From Nepenthes gracilis (taxonomy: Eukaryota > Streptophyta > Magnoliopsida > Caryophyllales > Nepenthaceae): 64,000 nt of DNA. The stretch spans positions 9,329,410 to 9,393,409 of the forward strand of contig BSYO01000004.1 in NCBI GenBank assembly GCA_033239525.1, read 5' to 3'. The translations under genes were made by a program, and so were the position numbers. Positions 10,301 through 23,211 of this stretch are shown here, piece after piece; the stretch's first letter is position 1, and each line of letters begins with the position of its first letter. A model generated the notes under the pieces. The model did no database searches, was not told the DNA's origin, and was given only the letters and a program-made list of their open reading frames with translations.

Positions 10301-13300
10301 AGTTTAAATTTCACCTTCGTTTACCAGACTCCTCGGTTTCAAACATCATCCCGAACCTCATGCCAGCAGAAATTTGAGTTCCATATACTGCTTTTCGGTA
10401 TTTGGCAATAGGGATGACAAATTCAGAAGGGCATGCCCTGTTATATAAGAAGAGATAAACAAGATCACAAAACATTTGGAGCCAAAATTCCCTTTTTTTT
10501 AATTGGTTGGAGCTAAGATACTACATTTGGAAGAGAAGCTGAGAGGATATGAAAATGAATGTATGGGAGAAACTTATCTATTTTTTTTCTCTACATTGCG
10601 TAAGCATCGAGGAGCCACATATCTAAAGTTGAATCACTATACCTTGGGTTGTAGAAAACTGTGAATGGGCTTCGATTTGCTGCAGCATGAGCTGCAGCTG
10701 CAAGGACGCCGATATGCATACTATCAGCAGATAGAACTGATGACGGCAATGCCGGTTGTTGACGATTTGCACGTCTCACACCAAGCAGCAACTGCGACTT
10801 CTCATCTCTGGTTTTATAATAGAACACAAAGAAGGGTAATCCGAATTAGAAATTTGATACAAGTCATAACACCACACTTCAATTACACACACGGCATAAA
10901 ACTGCCAGCCTTTTCTGCACTAAATATTGTCCACATTGTGCATCGAAATGTTAAACAACAAAAGCTTTAAGCCCACTAAATGGGGCCGGCAACATGAAAT
11001 CACTTTCAATGTTTCACTCAATCTAGTGTAATATTTTCTAAAAGTATAAACAAATTTAAATAAATCTTTAATCATCTCACTTTATGTTTTACCTAGTCTA
11101 CTACTTTCTTTCCTTCCTTACAGGTATTTCATTTGACATATATTAAGTGTTTGAAACATCTTAGATATTATTTCCTAATCTAATATTCTATATATACAAC
11201 TTTTAAATTATAATTATTTATTATTTTATCTTTTAATATGATTTTACTTATTCATTTTAATATTATCATTTCTGTAGTGCTTACATTTTTTACGTTTTGT
11301 TTAATTATCAAAATTGTGATACATACAATATTATGCAGTAGAGCACAAAATGATATCTCAAATGAATCCAGGCATTTTAACATGCCTAATTTGCCAAGAT
11401 TAGCATATCCGATGCATTGTTTTGAAAAATTATAATTGATATAATCAAGCCATCTGACCATTCCAAAGGATTTGGAAACAGCTGAGATGATGAATGACAG
11501 AAAAAAACAATCAACTTACCAAGACATCTTTTACCTCAAAAAAAAGAAAAAAAAAAAACTGATTTATGTGATTGAAAAGGGAAATCCAAAAATTTGGGGG
11601 AGTTTACCCCCTTCGAAAATCCAAAATATGAAGCCATATTTAAAGTAAATTGCAGGCTTAGACCGGTATTACCTAATAAACAGAACAGAATCCCCTGCTC
11701 GAAGCCTCTTTGAACCGACAAAAACGCTCCAGCCAGTTGTGAGAAGGTGCCTTTTTGGCTGCCCTGCATAAAAAGATAGAAGTAGATTTAATTTAATAAG
11801 CAATACCAAAGTAAGAGAATTATGTAGAAGGCCACATAACGTTTTAAGTTTCAATTATATATTAGTTATTTAGAACTTTGAAAGAGAATAAAAAAGAGAG
11901 ATTTTTTTACCACGGTATATGTGCCGGAATGTCCATGTATTGTCATGCAAGTCTCTAACAACAAGCTCTTGTGTTGGAGGTTGCATTGAATAATCCTTAT
12001 TGAGAAATAACATTGAAAAAACTGTCTCAAAATGCATACGTGAAAAGGAAATTGCTCCATTCTACCATTTCTTTTAAAGGAACTTAACTGAATCAGAAGA
12101 AAGCCTACCAACGGTGGAAAGAGCTTCTCTGCTGCACGGCGGGGCACCGAGAAACCTCCATGAGTGCTTGTGTCACTTGCAGTCAAAGTTTTGCAGAAGA
12201 ATTCTGTGGGATGTTTGCTCAGCTTTAGTCCAAAACCAGGAATAGGGAATACATCCTTTTCCTGATCGGCAGAGATATATGAGCAATCAGTTTAATTTAC
12301 AGTATCAAACATGGAATGAAGTGTTGGCTAATATATATCATTATCGTGTCTCTAATACCAATATTTCTCAATATTGCCAAAAATCACGATAAATTATTGT
12401 ATCAGCGATATATTAGTCAATACTTGCTGTATCTTTTAATTTGCAAAAAAAATTATGTACGATGTGACTACTACCAATATTGACTGTGACCAATATAGAT
12501 ATTTTCACCCGTGTTAGCAACTTGTTATCCTTACCCTTGCATGAAATCTCACTTACCCCACAACTAATCATATTAATTTATTACCATAAAGGAATAATAC
12601 ACATATGGGAGGAGAAGTATTTGAGCTCACAGATTTGACTGGCTGAAGGCTCATCTGGGCAAAGATCTCATCTGTATCCTTGTCTGCCTATCAAATATGT
12701 AAAGCATGATAAAACCAAGGCCCCAGAAAATATTGTTGCTTTGGTATTCATAGGACAAATAAAAATCTAAGAGGAACACGTACATGAAGTGTGACGTTGT
12801 GAACCTGGCACAACAATTGCGATGGAAGATTCGGATAGTTAGGAATTTGCGAAGTTGCCGACCGGTTGGTGGAAACTGCCACCTATGGAAACATAGGATG
12901 AATATCAGTAAAATTTGATTTAAACTGAATCTAGATCATAGAATTGCATGTAATTTGTATTCCACACAGAAATGTTACAATCACTCGGTAGGACTTGTTA
13001 GATGCCATTCTTTCTAATATGCACAAGCGCTAAAGTTTAATGTTATAATCAAAACTGTGGAACCGATCCAACATTGACAAATTAATTAACAACACCACAT
13101 GCTCCAAAAAGAAAATGTAGTTCGTTTCAATGCTCCATCAAATACTTCAAACGGAGCATGCAAGAAAGATCATTATGACTCAAAATTGGTTCAACTAAAG
13201 GGAAGAATTTATCATTAACTTTGGAGCAGAGCTTTTCTTAGTATTGGAGCATAAAAACTCCATATGTTCTAGAAATGGATATAACTACTATCGCAATACA

Positions 13301-15257
13301 TACTTCCAAAGATATAAAACTGTGGACCTCCCAATAGAAACAACCAGAGGAAGTCAAAATCAATGTAAGACAAAGAAGTAGAAGATTGAAGGGACATATA
13401 TTACAACAAGAGAAGGAATAAATTTTTGTTATATCGAATTTTTTATTCCTTCCTTTTGTTTTGCTATCTTAGGTTATCATTTCCCACTTTTCTGTTTCTG
13501 GTTGGTTTTGGGAGGTATAATACCTATTTAAGGGTTGCTGTTTGGGTGATGAGGCACTCTTTATACTGTTAGACATGGGCGAGACCTTAATGTCTTTCTG
13601 GACATATCTTTCTCATCAGTGAGGAAAAACCCATAGTAAACTATATCAATAAAATGAAAAACAATACAATCATTAATCGAAGTCACTGGTGAATTTCTGA
13701 ATGCAGTAACATTTGAACATCCTATGGTACAGAGGTGAGGAGCTTAAGAAAGCAATCCTGTTACCTCGGCTGCTTAAGAGTGTAGAAATAAGAAAAGCGG
13801 GCTAGCACCTTTTGCGACAGCAGAATTGCAGAAATGCAGTAAAAGGTCGATATTATAGGGGTATTACATGTTAATTCCAAGAAGTCCAGCAATTTCCATA
13901 TTTTAAAGTATGATACCATTCTTAGGCTTTAATTAAAGAGCTTAAACTTTTGGGATTAATAATTCCTTGCCACGGGATTAGTTTATTTTGAACGAGTGTA
14001 GAAATATTCGTTTTCCTAAAATTTTATGTCAAAACATTGTTAAGATGGGCATGTGTTGAATTCACAAATTAACCTTATAAATCTTTTTAAGGTTTTGGAA
14101 ATCTTTTTAAGAGGACATGTTAGACTATAAAATCTTTTTAAGACTACTTAAGAGCTTAAGCTTTTGGAAAGAGTGGTTCCTTAGCACCACGGTAATGAAT
14201 ACAATTCGTGATGTGAATACCCGTATGAATGCCCAGGTGCCAAAGAAAATTGATGTCAACCACACCACTACGAAGGAAGATGACCGACTAAACCCTTTTT
14301 AGAAGTGTGGTGTTAGGGTAACACCTTTTAGACTTTATCAGGCAATGTATTATTTTATCCATCCATATTAATGAATAAATTGATGAATGATTGGCGTCAC
14401 AATGCCAACTAATGATGACTAAAATTTCAAAGTCTAGAATAGAATGACAAAGAGGAGCTAAACTAGGAGTAGATAATCAGTGCTACAGTAGCGTAATTCA
14501 TCAACCTTTTTGACCCATGGCAGTTGAATTCTGGACGAAACCATGATGACATACCATCAAGCAGAGGTCAACTTTGCTTATACTACACACTACGGTATCT
14601 TGGCTATTTCACCTTTTTTTTTCATTCAACAAAAGATCATACTCCGCAGCTACATAAATCACGCCAAGAATGAACAAAGCTAAAAAGGGGAAATTCGCAA
14701 AAAAACTTTGGGATTTTCTTAAAAAAGAAGAAAATTTACCCAACATCAAACACAAGGAGAAAACAAACCTGTTCACTATGCCCTTGCGGAAAGTAATACA
14801 CCAGGCTTCCCACCTGAGGCAAGGAGACAAGAGGGCCAGCGCAGGCATGCCATAACTCAGAGTTTATATGCTTTGGAACCCCTGAAATCAACCCAGCAAA
14901 TACTACAAATATTGGCATCTGCTAAACAAGGCTTAAGCTAACTATGAAGAAAGAGGGGTGTGCTCTCGGACTACAAAATGGCCAACTTGACATTTACGCC
15001 ATTTTGTTGTTTCCTTCGATCTTTTAATACTAGTAGCATTAGGCATCTTTACGTTAAAGAAGGCATGAGGCATAAAACCGAGTCGAATTGAAAAAATGCA
15101 TGGCGAATTCAGTAGAAATTCAAAGACTTTTGGAGAGAGACCAACCAGATTGCCCCTGCATTTCTTTCAGTAGCTTCATTTCCTCAAGAAGCGTTGGTGA
15201 CCCACTACTAGCAAGCCCTCCTCCTGTTTTAATCTTCTCGTCAACAGAGGAACCCAT
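7357..15257 (-). CDS. ARF5: Auxin response factor 5 (MONOPTEROS-like), 14 exons, 900 aa
   Basis: Activating auxin response factor: a nuclear protein that binds TGTCTC-type elements and is held off by Aux/IAA proteins. Exons, 5' to 3' on the minus strand: 15257-15146, 14881-14769, 12882-12784, 12687-12631, 12261-12109, 11995-11911, 11763-11673, 10807-10643, 10437-10315, 10055-9980, 9857-9722, 9643-8487, 8283-8093, 7501-7357. All introns are GT-AG and the phases sum to 2703 bases. B3 is about residues 148-250 ([15 protein letters not shown] and [13 protein letters not shown] contact segments). The ARF ancillary domain lies within about 269-360, the S/Q/L-rich middle region is 404-789, and PB1 is 790-880 with Lys792/Arg798 and the acidic OPCA face (Asp839, Glu841, Asp843, Asp849, Asp850). 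The start is supported by an in-frame TAG at 15273-15275 and the [11 protein letters not shown]-terminus. ARF5 is chosen over ARF7/19 because the middle region is not long and Q-rich and the C-terminus ([16 protein letters not shown]) is MP-like. Family identity is from memory; no alignment was run. Confidence 0.95.
8284..8486 (-). other. ARF5: ARF5 intron 12, candidate retained intron
   Basis: This 203-bp intron separates the middle-region exon from the first PB1 exon. Donor GTGAGT is at 8486-8481 and acceptor CAG at 8286-8284. If retained, the frame continues for only seven residues (VSSSSSF) before a stop at 8465-8463, giving about 796 residues without PB1. Such an isoform is known from Arabidopsis MONOPTEROS (MP11ir). 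Confidence 0.6.
12883..14768 (-). other. ARF5: ARF5 intron 2 (1886 bp), with possible old insertions
   Basis: This is the longest intron. It holds nothing I can translate into a known protein. Two near-repeats (AGAGCTTAAACTTTTGG near 13937 and AGAGCTTAAGCTTTTGG near 14151) and a block at 13440-13640 with a TATTTAAGGG motif suggest old transposon pieces. I cannot name them. Confidence 0.35.
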
Positions 15258-15379
15258 GAATCTCTCTCTGTCCTATCAGAGAAAATACTACTAAAACATC
15301 CAGGTTTTCATGTCAACGAGACCCCAAACAATCCCAAATTCAAATAAGAGAACCCTCTTCAATTTATCAACCTACCCCT

Positions 15380-15514
15380 TCATCCACAAAATTTTAGCTT
15401 CCAAACAAAACTAAAACAAGAGGAAGAGGCAGGGGAACCTATCCCCTTTTCTTTTTGGGACCAGATAATTTCCTCAGATATAGCAATTAATGAATTATCA
15501 TCCGAATAGACCAT
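15380..15514 (-). CDS. Longest ARF5 uORF, 44 codons
   Basis: Begins MVYSDDNSLIAISEE and ends at a TGA at 15382-15380. It overlaps the 4-codon and 3-codon uORFs in other frames. I do not recognise the peptide as a conserved peptide uORF. Its role, if any, is probably to capture scanning ribosomes ahead of ARF5. Confidence 0.35.
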   Translation of the reverse strand: MVYSDDNSLIAISEEIIWSQKEKGIGSPASSSCFSFVWKLKFCG

Positions 15515-15537
15515 CAACAGGTTTCAATGGAGAGAAT

Positions 15538-15615
15538 CTAGTGTGCTCTGGAAAAACAGTCTAACTGGGTGGGCGGAGGCAGAGGAAGAGGCAGGCCTCT
15601 AAAATCCAATATCAT
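15538..15615 (-). CDS. ARF5 uORF, 25 codons
   Basis: Begins MILDFRGLPLPLPPPTQ, stop TAG at 15540-15538. The proline/leucine run comes from a CT-rich leader. No family recognised. Confidence 0.3.
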   Translation of the reverse strand: MILDFRGLPLPLPPPTQLDCFSRAH

Positions 15616-15673
15616 GGAACAAAAACCTGCAAAAAGGATCTGAAATCTAAGTGGGCCTATCGCAATAATCCAT

Positions 15674-17560
15674 GAGAGAGAGACAGAGGAGAAAGGGAAA
15701 GGGGGGGAAAAAGCGCAGCATTTTTAGGGCATCAAAGCACGCGAATCAAAGCGTGATTGGCCGGATTATCAAATGCTAGTTTGGTGTTTTTATCTCGAAA
15801 GCTCGTCTTTCTTTTCTTTCTGGCGTGCCCAAAAGATATCGACCTTTCGATGAACAAGTCATCATACTGATTCCCCTCTCTCGCAGTGACAAAATTGCCC
15901 GGCCCCACTCCCTCCCTTCGTTCTCGCTGTCTGTCTCTCGCGCGCGCTAGCTAATAAGAATTAGATACAAAAGCTCTAAGCCTTCGTCTCCCCTGTCTCT
16001 CTCACTATCGCATTTGTTCTGGGCAGCCAGGAAGCAAAGTGTGAGGAAATGGCTTTATCCAGGGTGGGAACACACTTTTCTGAAAATGGCGATTCCGTTG
16101 CAGCCTTAAACTATGGAGCAGAGAATACCAAGTTCACACGAAAACGGTACTCTAACGCTAGCTCAGCAGCGGAAAGTAAAAGGAGACGAAGAGGAGAGAG
16201 AACTTTTTAAATCTTAATGTTATCAAAGAAACGTTAAGATAAAACCAAGTTTTTTTTTTTTTTTACTTTCCTTAAATTTATTTTAATTTTTCATTTTTTT
16301 TTTCTGATTTCATTCTATTTTTAGTTTCAATGTGAACTTTAGTTTATTTAAAATTGATTTAAAATATAATTGATTTGATTAGTTTTTTGTACGAGATAAA
16401 TTTGATAATATGATATAATATCTATGTATTTTTTAAAAATAAAACGTGCAAGGAAGTTAGAAATCAGTTATATTTTTTTTATAAATATAGTTATTTTATT
16501 ATTTTAAGAGCTGAATTTAATTGATAAAAAATAAAATATAATCTTTAAAATAAATTTTAATCTTTTATTTCTATTAAAATATTTTTAAAAAAAAATACTT
16601 ATAAAAACAACAACAGATTAATTATTTATAAAAATAAAAATGTCAAATAAACTGTGAAAAAAAGTTAGGAAGAAGGTCCATCTATTATAGAGATAAAAAG
16701 ACTTATTATTTATATATTAATTATTTATTTTTTAATATATAACTATAATTTAACTATTTTTATAAATAAAATAAAATTAATTATTTTAAAATAATTATAT
16801 TATAATTATATGTTTTTAAAAGATAAAGTCCTCCAATCTGAGAAAAGAATGCCAAGATGCGTATTTTAGCACGTGGATTACGAGGTGTTCCTGACGACTT
16901 TGGTTTTCTTTATTTTTTTATTTTTAGTTTTTGGTGGTTTTAATTTTTGTTTACTTGTCTATTTAGTCTAAAAATGTCAGAAATTATTTTCAGAATATTT
17001 TTTAAACAAATTACAAATCAAATAAATTTTATTTTTTTAAAAGAAATTACGAAATCTTCTCATATTACTCTATTTTTTGTCATGTAACTTTTTTGAAAAA
17101 TATATATATAATTAATTTTAGATGAAAAATATATTTTCTAAATTAGAAAAAAAATACTCCCAAATTTTTGTTATCAATGTCAATACAAAAAAAAAGAATA
17201 TAGAAAAAATAAAAAATAATAATATTTGAGTTTTTTTCTATGTCTAATTTATCGAAAATATATTTTTTTTAAAAAGCAAAAAAAAAATAGTTTTTTTTTC
17301 AAATAGTGGACTAGCTCGATAATAATTGTATTGTATTTTTTTATATAAATAATATAAAAACAAAAAGAAAAAAAAAAAGGCTGTTATCTTGTAAGAAATT
17401 TGACCCTCTGTCACGCGTAGTTTTTAGGACAAAAGCGCAGGTTGAAGTGACACGTGTAGAAATGTTATTGGTGATGCAGTGTAGACTCCTTGATTGGTTG
17501 AAGATGATGGTCCCCAGCGGCAGTGCCCTTTTTCCGTATTGGACGTGGCTCCTTGACTCA
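15674..17560 (-). promoter_or_regulatory. ARF5: ARF5 promoter and leader region
   Basis: Upstream of ARF5 on its strand. The 15674-16020 part is CT/GA-rich, as in plant 5' leaders. TGTCTC auxin-response cores occur at 15680-15685 (minus strand), 15932-15937 and 15994-15999 (plus strand), though such words are easy to get in CT repeats. A perfect CACGTG G-box is at 17451-17456 in a less AT-rich island (17395-17560). No clear minus-strand TATA box was found, so the start site is unplaced. Confidence 0.4.
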
Positions 17561-18593
17561 AATAAATAAATAAATAAATAAAAGTTACTTTTTTTTATAT
17601 ATCAACTGTACATTATAAAATAAATAATTATAATTTAATAATTAATTTTTTATATTTTAATAAATAATTAAATTATAATTATTTATTTAAATATTTATAA
17701 TTAAATTTTAAAAAAAAAAGCTTCAGTTCTCTTTCTTTCCTTTCAACAGTTAACAAATGAATAATTAAAAAAAATTAAAAAAAAAAGTCTATCATTTTCC
17801 GCAAAACAGAGCAATGATATGGTAATAATTATTATACAACTAATCTGTGATTTTCTCATTTTTAATTAAACTTACATTCATTCAATAATTTTAAGATAAT
17901 ATTTATAAAAATAAATAAATAAATAAATAAATACTTTAACCTTAAAAATAAAAAATCATATTTAGTATAAAATTTCCAGCAGCAGATTTGATTTTTTTCA
18001 ACTTTAACTTATAAAATTGTTATTTAAGGTTTTTTTAATTGGATTAATATAAGTCTAATCTTTTAAGATTATATAAAAATAATTAGATGAGTTGTATAAA
18101 TTAATGTTTTTCAAAATTAAAAAAAAAAAAAAGAGAATAGATTTGTAACACAAAGCTTACATTTTCTCGAGACATCACAAAAGACATTAAACTTGTCCTC
18201 TTCAACTATTTTAGATATTGAATAAAAATAATATGTAGACACATTTTAATACTATTAAAATATTTTTTAAATGGCATATTAATTATTTATCAATATATTT
18301 TTATATAAATTTGTTACTACTGATTGATAAGTAAGAGCTATGATATACGATAATATCTAATAATATATAAATAGTATCTTTTATCAAATACTTATAATTA
18401 ATAAAATAATTAGATATATTAAAGTTTAAGCGGCTTTCATATTCCATCTTTTTATATCTTTTCTCTTAGGCCCTTACTTATAAAAAAGCAACAGAAAACA
18501 GAATATATTGCTAGAATGTTGCTTTTTTTGAATTTTGGTTTAATTATTAAAAATATTTTAACATATAATAAAATTAGTTAGTTACTATAAAAT

Positions 18594-18594
<1 letters not shown>

Positions 18595-18678
<84 letters not shown>
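18595..18678 (+). repeat. (TAT)28 microsatellite
   Basis: Uninterrupted 84-bp trinucleotide run. It produces a false poly-tyrosine reading frame. Confidence 0.97.
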
Positions 18679-21600
18679 CTTTGTATGCCTAGTATAACAT
18701 TAACTTGTATGTTAACGTGTCATATATTGGAATGGTTTTTAAACGATTCTTATGCATGGATTATACTGATGATAATAATTAATGTTTTACTTTATATTAA
18801 TTATTTTTCTTGAATTATAGTTTAAATGACTTAAATAATAAAAAATATTTAATTTATTTTTTAATAAATAATAATAAAAATATATGACTATTAAAAAAAG
18901 TATTTGTCTAATAAAATAAAAATATATGATCATTTATAAAATGATACGTATATAAAAGTATGCAACTCTTTATAAAATGACATCTCTTTTTATATTAAAA
19001 ATATATAATCATTACTCTCTAAAAAAAGAGTCTATCAACATAACATGAGAGATGTAATACTCAATTTTCATGCATAATTTAAGATATTTATTTTATTATA
19101 TATTCGATTAATATGATAAATAATTATATAATAAAATTTTTTTAAAAAAATTAAATTAGAGAAAATCAGATTCAGTCCCTAATGGACACTTATGTCACAC
19201 TCATGCATGATTTAAATAGAATGTATGGCACTTAATGTACGATTAATGAGATGTTCATATGCAGTTGAGACAATATATTAATGCCTAAAGCATATTAATA
19301 TGATACTAATGCACACTTGTGCGTATATATGTGACTTCTAATATATACTTGATTAGTGCTTATACATCGATTTTTTATAAAGGGTCGTCAGTAATTTTTC
19401 TACCATTTTGTATAGTAAAAAGTATAGAAGAGAGGGAAAAAAAGAATTGGGGAGGAAAAAGAAGTAGATTTTTTAAGTTATTTCATGCCAAATCATCTAA
19501 ATATGATGTTAAATACAGGTCTACTTAACTCACTATTTAGTTTATTTTATAAATTTGATGACTTTGCTTATGATCCTTATTTAACTGTAAAAGTATATTA
19601 TCCTTTTATACTTATATTTTGAATATTGTTACATGTACATATTTTTCAATAAGTATTTTGAGGTTTTATTCAGTTTTATTAAATGTTTAAAGATTTTATT
19701 TATTTTTATCAAATAATTAAATATTTTAAAGAACTATATTCATATATAAAAAATATTATAAAATATTATGTGTTTGACATTACATGTGTCAATTCATACA
19801 AGTATTTAATAAGGACTATTTTATTATTTAATATGAGGTTACACTTTTTTCTAGGTGGAGAAGATTTATATTTGCACTTTTTTCTATGAGCTTAAAAAGT
19901 TTTATATATTTGTTATAAATTTATTTATTTTTTTTTTTAAAGCTATTGTAAATAATTGATGATATATATATAAATATGTCTTAATTTATTAGTTACACTT
20001 GAAAAATATACCTATTATTTATGAATAAAAAAGTAATACTTAACCTTATATATATGAACTGATATGTAGATAATATACCTATAAATTTTCAATAGTAGTG
20101 TATTAGCCTAAAATTACTAAAAATATAACCAACATGTTTTTTAAAGTTTGGCTTTTCAATTAGCAAGTATGAGAATTACCGGTCTTTGATTCTCACATTT
20201 CGACCTACATCATACTTAATATTTTGAGATGTTTTAACCATCTAAATTTTACATGTTTTGATATGAATTTTATATTTACATGATTTTAAACTTTTGAGTT
20301 TTATGAATTTGTTACAACATTTGGATTTTTAATAATTTGTACAGTTTACATGATTTAATTTTTGTATATGTAATAAAACATGCACATGAAATAATAATTT
20401 GAAGCGCATTTATTAAAAAGTTTGACATATCAAATTTCATAAATGTTTTATAATTTTTCATCTTTCCATATATTTTATAGGCATGTATTTATATATCATA
20501 CACGTGTACTTACTAAACTTTATACTCATAATTTACAATATTTTTTAGTTCTTTAAGATTAACGGACCATTGATATCTGCACAATAGAGATTGATGATAT
20601 TTGAAGAATTTTTATTAAGTTGTATTTGTATTTTAAAAAGTATTTAAGATTGTTTGTATTAGATTTAATTTACACCTAGATTGGCCGTAGTTTATATATT
20701 TTGAAATAATATATCAGATAGATAATTTATGATGGCTTGTTTTATAATATATTGAATATTTTGATCAAATTATTTTCCTTACATATATATTTGAATTTGA
20801 GTATATACTTATATTATTTGAAGGTTTGACAAAATTTAGTTCAATTAGATTGGGATCACAACAAGAGACCCCGTCTCTCAATTCATGCATAAAGTCCTCT
20901 ATCTATTGAGAAGGACCATTATATTTTATTATTTGTTTCGTTATAATTTTTTAGAATAATCAATATGAATCACATGAAATAAAATATATTTCAATCCTTA
21001 TTTTCTAACATTGGTTTAAGAGTGGATCATATGATATAATTCTTATTTATCTCTTTATAATTATTTGAATAAAAAATATTATACAGTAATTTATTTTAAG
21101 TTTATTTTCTTACATGTTTTTATTATATAATAATTATATAATCATGTAATTATATTTAATTTTTTATTTATAGCGAAATACTATCTATTAAGACAGTAAA
21201 ATAATTAAATAAAAAATGATGAAATTTGGCAACACTGCCCGCATTTGCCTACAAAAATTGGGAATAACCGTGCCTATTTGAAAATAAGAGGATTCGAATT
21301 TGTTGCCAATTTGGAAATATGAACATAGCTTTGCTAGTCCACATTTGTTGATTTTATAAAAAAATACATTCATAAAATTTGAATTGATTGTGATAGTGTG
21401 ATGATGTTACAATCATGGAAGGCCATCACATTTAGGCAATATATTTGCCATAATTCACCTTATTATTTTTAAATAATTGTATTTAATGTTAGATTATATA
21501 TTATGATATTTTTTACAAAAATTGCTATTTGTAAATATAGACGATTTTGTATAAAAGAATATGTATTTTCATATTAAAAATATATAGTCAATGTTTTATA

Positions 21601-22552
21601 AAAAGAAATAGTCCATAAATAAAAAACAAGAAACTCTATTTTTTAATTCATATATAAATTTTTATTTATGTCAAAAAAATAATTATATATTATTTATTCT
21701 GTAGTAATTTCTTAAAAGAACTAATATAAAGTATATGAATTGAGTTATATATTAGGGTTTAATTTCTATAATCCAAAAGGGACACGAGGCCGTTTGTTCC
21801 TTTGTCCTAAGGTCTATCCCTAACTTATATTATAAAAAAGGAAGTGTCCCTCTCTAAGTATCACTTGCATCTACAAATAGTAAAAAATTAAAAATTAAAA
21901 ATTTATTATATAAAACTATTTAATTATTGCAATAATTTCTATGTAATTATGCAAAACTCAACACATAAATATGGATTTCTTATTTTTTGAGGAAAAAATA
22001 AGTTGTGAGTTTGGTTTTGGTGGTGCAATTCTTTGTACATCACATGAGATCTCCAATGTTTGGTTTCAAATATACTATATATCTATGTGATTTTTACGTT
22101 ATTATTATTCTAGTAAAATATTATGATTTAAACATCCATGTAAAAATTTTATTTTTTAAATTCTTGCTATCACAGATCAACTATTGATTGGAATATTATT
22201 TTGGTTTTATTTACCTACTTTTTTTTAACAATATCTAACTCATTAATCACATCTAATGGGTATCATTATCTCTAATTCAAAAAGAAGGTTCATCAAGGAA
22301 TCAATCCATAATTGAGTAATAATCCAATCGGCCTATATAACTCAAAATGGACGGATGAATCCGTTGATCCAATTAAGACAGCCCACTTTTCGTGCATGCA
22401 TCTCCTTTAACTGATTGAAATGAACAACTTTTGTTTCTTATCTTGGTAGCTTAATGCACTTGGTTGTCAGTCAAAAACCATCGGCCAAACGAAACCCTTT
22501 TATCCATCCAGACAATTTCATAAACGGTTGATAAGAGAAGTCAACTACCCAT

Positions 22553-22560
<8 letters not shown>

Positions 22561-22584
<24 letters not shown>
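22561..22584. repeat. (TA)12 microsatellite
   Basis: Perfect dinucleotide run of 24 bp. Confidence 0.95.
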
Positions 22585-22730
22585 CCCTTTTTTCTAACAA
22601 GATAGGGGAGACAGACAGGCAAAACAAAAAAGGATAATTAATTAGTAATTATTTAATTAATTAAATAATTAATTATTTAAAGTAGATAATTAAAATATAA
22701 AAAATAAATATTTTCATCCCGGCATAGGGG

Positions 22731-23211
22731 AAAGCTTTATGACGCGTACGTGGTGGAGTTGGTGGACGAAGGCATGCTTTCGTGTGGATGTGGGCTGTGA
22801 TCCGACGTCCCAGTTTTTTCGTTGATATCGAGTGGCACGCGGTGTATCTCTCTCCGCTCTGGCCTCGCTACTCTCGCATTGGAAATTACGAAATGAAAAA
22901 TTGGCTATAAAATAATGAAAAATATCAATTTTTTATATCTATTTATCATATATTTATATATTTATTTTTTATATGTAGCACCTGTTAAATTTTAAAAAAC
23001 AAAATAAAAGTTGTGTTTAAATAGATTATAAATAGATAAGATATTTGACAACTACCTTATTTATTTTAACTTGTTTAGATTAATTTTAGATAATATAATA
23101 TTTATTTATCTATTTATTTTTATGTTAATTTTTTAATAAAAATAAATAGATAATATGTTATTATCTCAATGACATTTCAATAACAATTAAAATATCTCTC
23201 ACTAACTAATA
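22731..23211. other. Intergenic, with a GC-richer island at 22735-22880
   Basis: The island has ACGCGTACGTGG and CACGCGG words but no coding frame or recognisable family. The remainder is AT-rich. Confidence 0.35.

Larger units (their letters stand above)
15291..15673 (-). promoter_or_regulatory. ARF5: Cluster of upstream ORFs in the putative ARF5 5' leader
   Basis: Minus-strand ATG-to-stop frames between the likely transcription start and the main ATG: 15673-15647 (8 codons), 15615-15538 (25), 15514-15380 (44), 15501-15487 (4), 15383-15372 (3) and 15311-15291 (6, containing a nested ATG-TTT-TAG). None is in frame with the main start without a stop. In Arabidopsis, MONOPTEROS and ETTIN leaders carry uORFs that lower translation and need RPL24/STV1 for reinitiation, so the same control is likely here. 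The transcription start is not proven, so inclusion of the upstream-most uORFs is inference. Confidence 0.6.
17561..22730. other. AT-rich intergenic DNA, no gene seen
   Basis: Long runs of A and T, many short AT palindromes (for example near 17620-17700 and 22640-22690) and microsatellites. The open frames here are short and low in complexity. I see no protein or RNA family. Confidence 0.6.

Noticed and set aside
10665..10970. Plus-strand ORF opposite ARF5 exon 8
   Set aside because: Antisense shadow; the minus strand here is the B3-to-ancillary exon with clean splice sites.
17590..17710. AT palindromes that could be MITEs
   Set aside because: No clear terminal inverted repeats with a target duplication; simple AT composition explains the palindromes.
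18592..18813. ORF with a run of tyrosines
   Set aside because: It is the (TAT)28 microsatellite read in one frame; no protein signal outside the run.
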